Positions 5,100 to 5,136 of a stretch of 5,136 nt of DNA are shown in pieces. Location: the NCBI GenBank assembly GCA_026387555.1, contig JAPLLM010000065.1, positions 1-5,136 on the forward strand, in the 5' to 3' direction. Positions within the stretch are counted from its first letter, which is position 1, and every line of letters starts with the position of its first letter. The notes under the pieces are model-generated. The model was not told where the DNA came from. It searched no databases and saw only the letters and a program-made list of their open reading frames with translations. The DNA comes from Candidatus Omnitrophota bacterium. Its GTDB lineage: Bacteria > Omnitrophota > Gorgyraeia > Gygaellales > Profunditerraquicolaceae. A program made the position numbers and the translations under genes.

Positions 5100-5131
5100 A
5101 CCCGAAGATTCTGTCTTCGGGTTTCTTTATT
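5100..5131 (+). terminator. Intrinsic terminator of the FMN riboswitch (attenuator)
   Basis: ACCCGAAGA (5100-5108) and TCTTCGGGT (5114-5122) form a perfect 9-bp stem with loop TTCTG, followed by a T-rich run TTCTTTATTT. The 3' arm TCTTCGGG is identical to 4888-4895, the 5' strand of riboswitch P1 and its extension. The 5' arm can therefore pair either locally (termination) or with the aptamer base (antitermination). FMN binding, which holds P1 closed, would favour termination. Confidence 0.85.
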
Positions 5132-5132
5132 T

Positions 5133-5136
5133 GGAG
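5133..5136 (+). promoter_or_regulatory. Probable Shine-Dalgarno of the riboswitch-controlled gene, cut by window end
   Basis: GGAG occupies the last four bases, directly after the terminator T-run. This is the expected place for the ribosome binding site of the regulated gene, whose start codon would fall about 5-10 nt past the window. Confidence 0.45.

Noticed and set aside
5097..5136. ATG at 5097 preceded by GGAG (5082-5085), open to the window end, as the riboswitch-controlled gene
   Set aside because: Its first codons are the terminator hairpin and T-run, the peptide (MTRRFCLRVSLFG) resembles no Rib protein, and the GGAG is the conserved 3' strand of riboswitch P1, 11 nt from the ATG. 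A better ribosome site lies at 5133-5136.

Overview
This window looks like a bacterial chromosomal housekeeping locus of moderate GC content. A tightly packed plus-strand operon runs ftsK (3' end only) - rodZ - rimO - pgsA - pgpA and fills positions 1-3682. The genes overlap by 8, 4 and 4 bp, and pgsA and pgpA are 5 bp apart. The order recalls the widespread ftsK / rodZ-like (ymfM) / pgsA / cinA / recA neighbourhood. The mix of rimO, pgpA, thpR and a stand-alone CinA C-terminal domain suggests an uncultured Gram-negative-type lineage, possibly Omnitrophota. That taxonomic guess rests on gene order and protein flavour alone and is tentative.

Positions 3643-4798 carry two minus-strand genes, cinA (pncC-type amidohydrolase) followed by thpR (HXTX RNA 2',3'-cyclic phosphodiesterase). 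They converge on the first operon, and the thpR and pgpA reading frames overlap tail to tail by 40 bp. The 115 bp between cinA and thpR is unusually GC-rich, is full of inverted repeats and looks like an interspersed repeat rather than a gene.

Positions 4799-5136 are a regulatory region with no gene. A perfect tandem 16-bp repeat supplies -35 boxes to two divergent promoters. The leftward one drives cinA and leaves almost no leader. The rightward one starts at the base of a complete FMN riboswitch (RFN element, about 4884-5090). The riboswitch is followed by an intrinsic terminator (5100-5131) and a Shine-Dalgarno-like GGAG at the very last bases, so the FMN-controlled gene (probably riboflavin synthesis or uptake) begins just outside the window. 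The 5' strand of riboswitch stem P1 repeats the 3' arm of the terminator, giving a readable attenuation switch.

Together the first operon handles chromosome segregation (FtsK), cell shape (RodZ), ribosome modification (RimO) and two successive steps of phosphatidylglycerol synthesis (PgsA, PgpA). The leftward pair handles pyridine-nucleotide and RNA-end metabolism. The most unusual structure is inside the riboswitch: a 43-nt module, with a near-identical 20-nt 5' half, occurs twice, once in the P3 arm and once in the P6 arm. Its apical stems differ in sequence but keep their pairing.
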